Part shown: one piece after another, positions 63,200 to 64,000 of the stretch
Layout of the letters: every line of letters starts with the position of its first letter
How positions within the stretch are numbered: the first letter of the stretch is position 1
Origin: DASZQY01 sp963843565
GTDB lineage: Bacteria; Pseudomonadota; Alphaproteobacteria; Rhizobiales; Kaistiaceae
Assembly: GCA_963843565.1 (NCBI GenBank)
Contig: CAWJKY010000004.1
Location: 1 to 64,000, forward strand
DNA length: 64,000 bases
Direction of reading: 5' to 3'
Translations under genes and position numbers: made by a program
The notes under the pieces: model-generated
The model's input: only the letters and a program-made list of their open reading frames with translations
What the model was told of the DNA's origin: nothing
Database searches by the model: none

Positions 63200-63538
63200 T
63201 TGACCTACATCGTCAACGACAACTGCATCCGCTGCAAGCTCATGGACTGCGTGGAAGTCTGTCCCGTGGACTGCTTCTACGAAGGCGAGAACATGCTCGT
63301 CATCCACCCCGACGAATGCATCGACTGCGGCGTGTGCGAGCCCGAGTGCCCGGTCGACGCCATCAAGCCCGACACCGAGCCGGGGCTGGAAAAGTGGCTC
63401 GAGATCAACAAGACCTATGCCTCGCAATGGCCGAACATCACGGCCAAACGCGAGCCGCCCCCCGACCACAAGGAATTCGAGGGGGTGGAGGGCAAGTTCG
63501 AGAAGTATTTCTCGCCGGAACCCGGCGAAGGCGACTGA
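63200..63538 (+). CDS. fdxA: Seven-iron ferredoxin FdxA (3Fe-4S/4Fe-4S)
   Basis: A 112-residue ferredoxin of the Azotobacter FdI type. By family pattern, C9, C17 and C50 bind the [3Fe-4S] cluster, and C21, C40, C43 and C46 bind the [4Fe-4S] cluster. C12 and C25 are the extra family cysteines. The family's C-terminal region (WPNITAKREPPPDHKEFEGVEGK) is present. The start is a TTG at 63200, giving the family N terminus MTYIVNDNCI. I see no good ribosome binding site; a start further upstream would add residues not seen in the family. Confidence 0.95.
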   Translation: MTYIVNDNCIRCKLMDCVEVCPVDCFYEGENMLVIHPDECIDCGVCEPECPVDAIKPDTEPGLEKWLEINKTYASQWPNITAKREPPPDHKEFEGVEGKFEKYFSPEPGEGD

Positions 63539-63632
63539 GGGAACCCTCTGAAGCCCCAAGGAAATCGCGGCCCGGCGTTAATGGTGCGGCGCACCATTTC
63601 CGCAGGTTGTTTACGGTGGCCGCCATAACCCA

Positions 63633-63660
63633 TTGAAATTTCCGTATTTTGTGCTATCTT
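63633..63660 (+). promoter_or_regulatory. Candidate carD promoter
   Basis: TTGAAA (63633-63638) and TATCTT (63655-63660), spaced by 16 bases, lie in an AT-rich patch between fdxA and carD. The predicted leader is about 220 bases. Confidence 0.6.
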
Positions 63661-63666
63661 GGGCAC

Positions 63667-63887
63667 ACTGTCGGAACAAAACGAGCTTCTGCTCGCCTCC
63701 CACGACTTTGCGGAGCGTGAAGCGGCCGGAGGTGCATTTTTGCGCCCGGCCGGGCTCGAAGGGCTCACCGGTTGGCGAGACCCGAGGTGCGCGCCTCAAC
63801 GGCTCCACCGAAGATCCGGCACGAACTCGAGGTTCGGACCTTTCCAGGGTCCGGCGATGTGGTGCCAAACGGAGTTGAAGGAATCCC
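63667..63887 (+). other. Structured 5' leader of carD
   Basis: This leader holds three perfect hairpins: CGAGC-4-GCTCG (63682-63695), CGGCCGG-16-CCGGCCG (63723-63752) and CGGACC-7-GGTCCG (63835-63853). No coding sequence is convincing. It may be only a stable untranslated region or may carry regulation. Confidence 0.45.
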
Positions 63888-64000
63888 ATGGCTGCAGCCA
63901 AGAAGTCCGCCCAGCGTTCCGGCTTCAAGACCGGCGAATCGATCGTTTATCCGGCGCACGGCGTCGGCAAGATCGTCGGCATCGAGACGCAAGAGGTGGC
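63888..64000 (+). CDS. carD: CarD family transcriptional regulator, N-terminal part
   Basis: Only the first 37 codons lie in the window. They read AKKSAQRSGFKTGESIVYPAHGVGKIVGIE, the RNA-polymerase-interacting domain of CarD/TRCF type (YPAHGVGKI is the signature). CarD proteins stabilise open promoter complexes. GAAGGA precedes the ATG. The fdxA-carD order is common in rhizobia. Confidence 0.93.
   Translation, partial: MAAAKKSAQRSGFKTGESIVYPAHGVGKIVGIETQEV

Overview
The window is a 64-kb, high-GC stretch of chromosome from an alphaproteobacterium, most probably of the order Hyphomicrobiales (Rhizobiales). The reasons are the rRNA sequences, the rrn order 16S-tRNAIle-tRNAAla-23S-5S, and several gene neighbourhoods typical of that order: clpB-DUF4167-prmC-prfA-ptsP-lysC-ubiG, argJ-ppi-secA, accA-xerD-aroK-aroB, bolA-dnaJ-like-cobS-cobT, and rpmB-DUF3108-helicase-S4-fdxA-carD. 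I do not name a genus. Almost everything is housekeeping or conserved accessory sequence. I see no prophage, insertion sequence, CRISPR array, toxin-antitoxin pair or secondary-metabolite cluster.

Layout. 1-6.7 kb: the 5' half of an initiator tRNA, then a membrane glycosyltransferase pair (GT39 and GT2-GtrA), a TIM-barrel epimerase-like protein, a beta-hydroxyacid dehydrogenase, a DUF3754 (TMEM143-like) protein and a cupin. 6.7-12.3 kb: a complete rRNA operon on the minus strand with terminator, boxA and promoter. 12.6-31.1 kb: an M23 endopeptidase, a VOC protein, then clpB, DUF4167, prmC, prfA, ptsP and lysC (all minus), ubiG, a small conserved protein, DUF1178, a nitrilase-family amidase, comF and an NDUFAF5-like methyltransferase. 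31.1-38.0 kb: a solitary Flp pilin with a small membrane protein, mutT, GNAT, argJ, a PpiC-type isomerase and secA. 38.1-50.6 kb: an SLC13 transporter, a LysE exporter, an L,D-transpeptidase, accA, xerD, a class III cyclase, aroK-aroB-CNNM, a geranylgeranyl-reductase-like flavoprotein and bolA. 50.7-57.6 kb: a J-domain protein, the aerobic cobaltochelatase subunits cobS and cobT with a small coiled-coil gene between them on the other strand, a phytase-like esterase and an S9 peptidase. 57.7-64 kb: rpmB, DUF3108, a SUV3-like helicase, an S4 RNA-binding protein, fdxA and the start of carD.

Functional links. Translation and its quality control are strongly represented (rRNA, tRNAs, prfA with its methylase prmC, rpmB, the Hsp15-like S4 protein, the clpB disaggregase). 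Envelope biogenesis is covered by secA, the periplasmic isomerase, LytM and L,D-transpeptidase enzymes and lipid or glycan glycosyltransferases. Biosynthesis is represented by aroK/aroB, lysC, argJ, accA, ubiG and CobS/CobT. ptsP begins the regulatory nitrogen phosphotransfer chain.

I found no convincing undescribed multi-gene system. The observations I rate highest are a helically phased cluster of DnaA-box-like sites downstream of the DUF3108 gene, a small antisense coiled-coil gene with its own promoter wedged between cobS and cobT, a probable CUG start codon coupling the S4 protein to the helicase, and long structured leaders in front of carD and the DUF4167 gene. Promoter, terminator and start-site calls were made by eye and have not been tested computationally.
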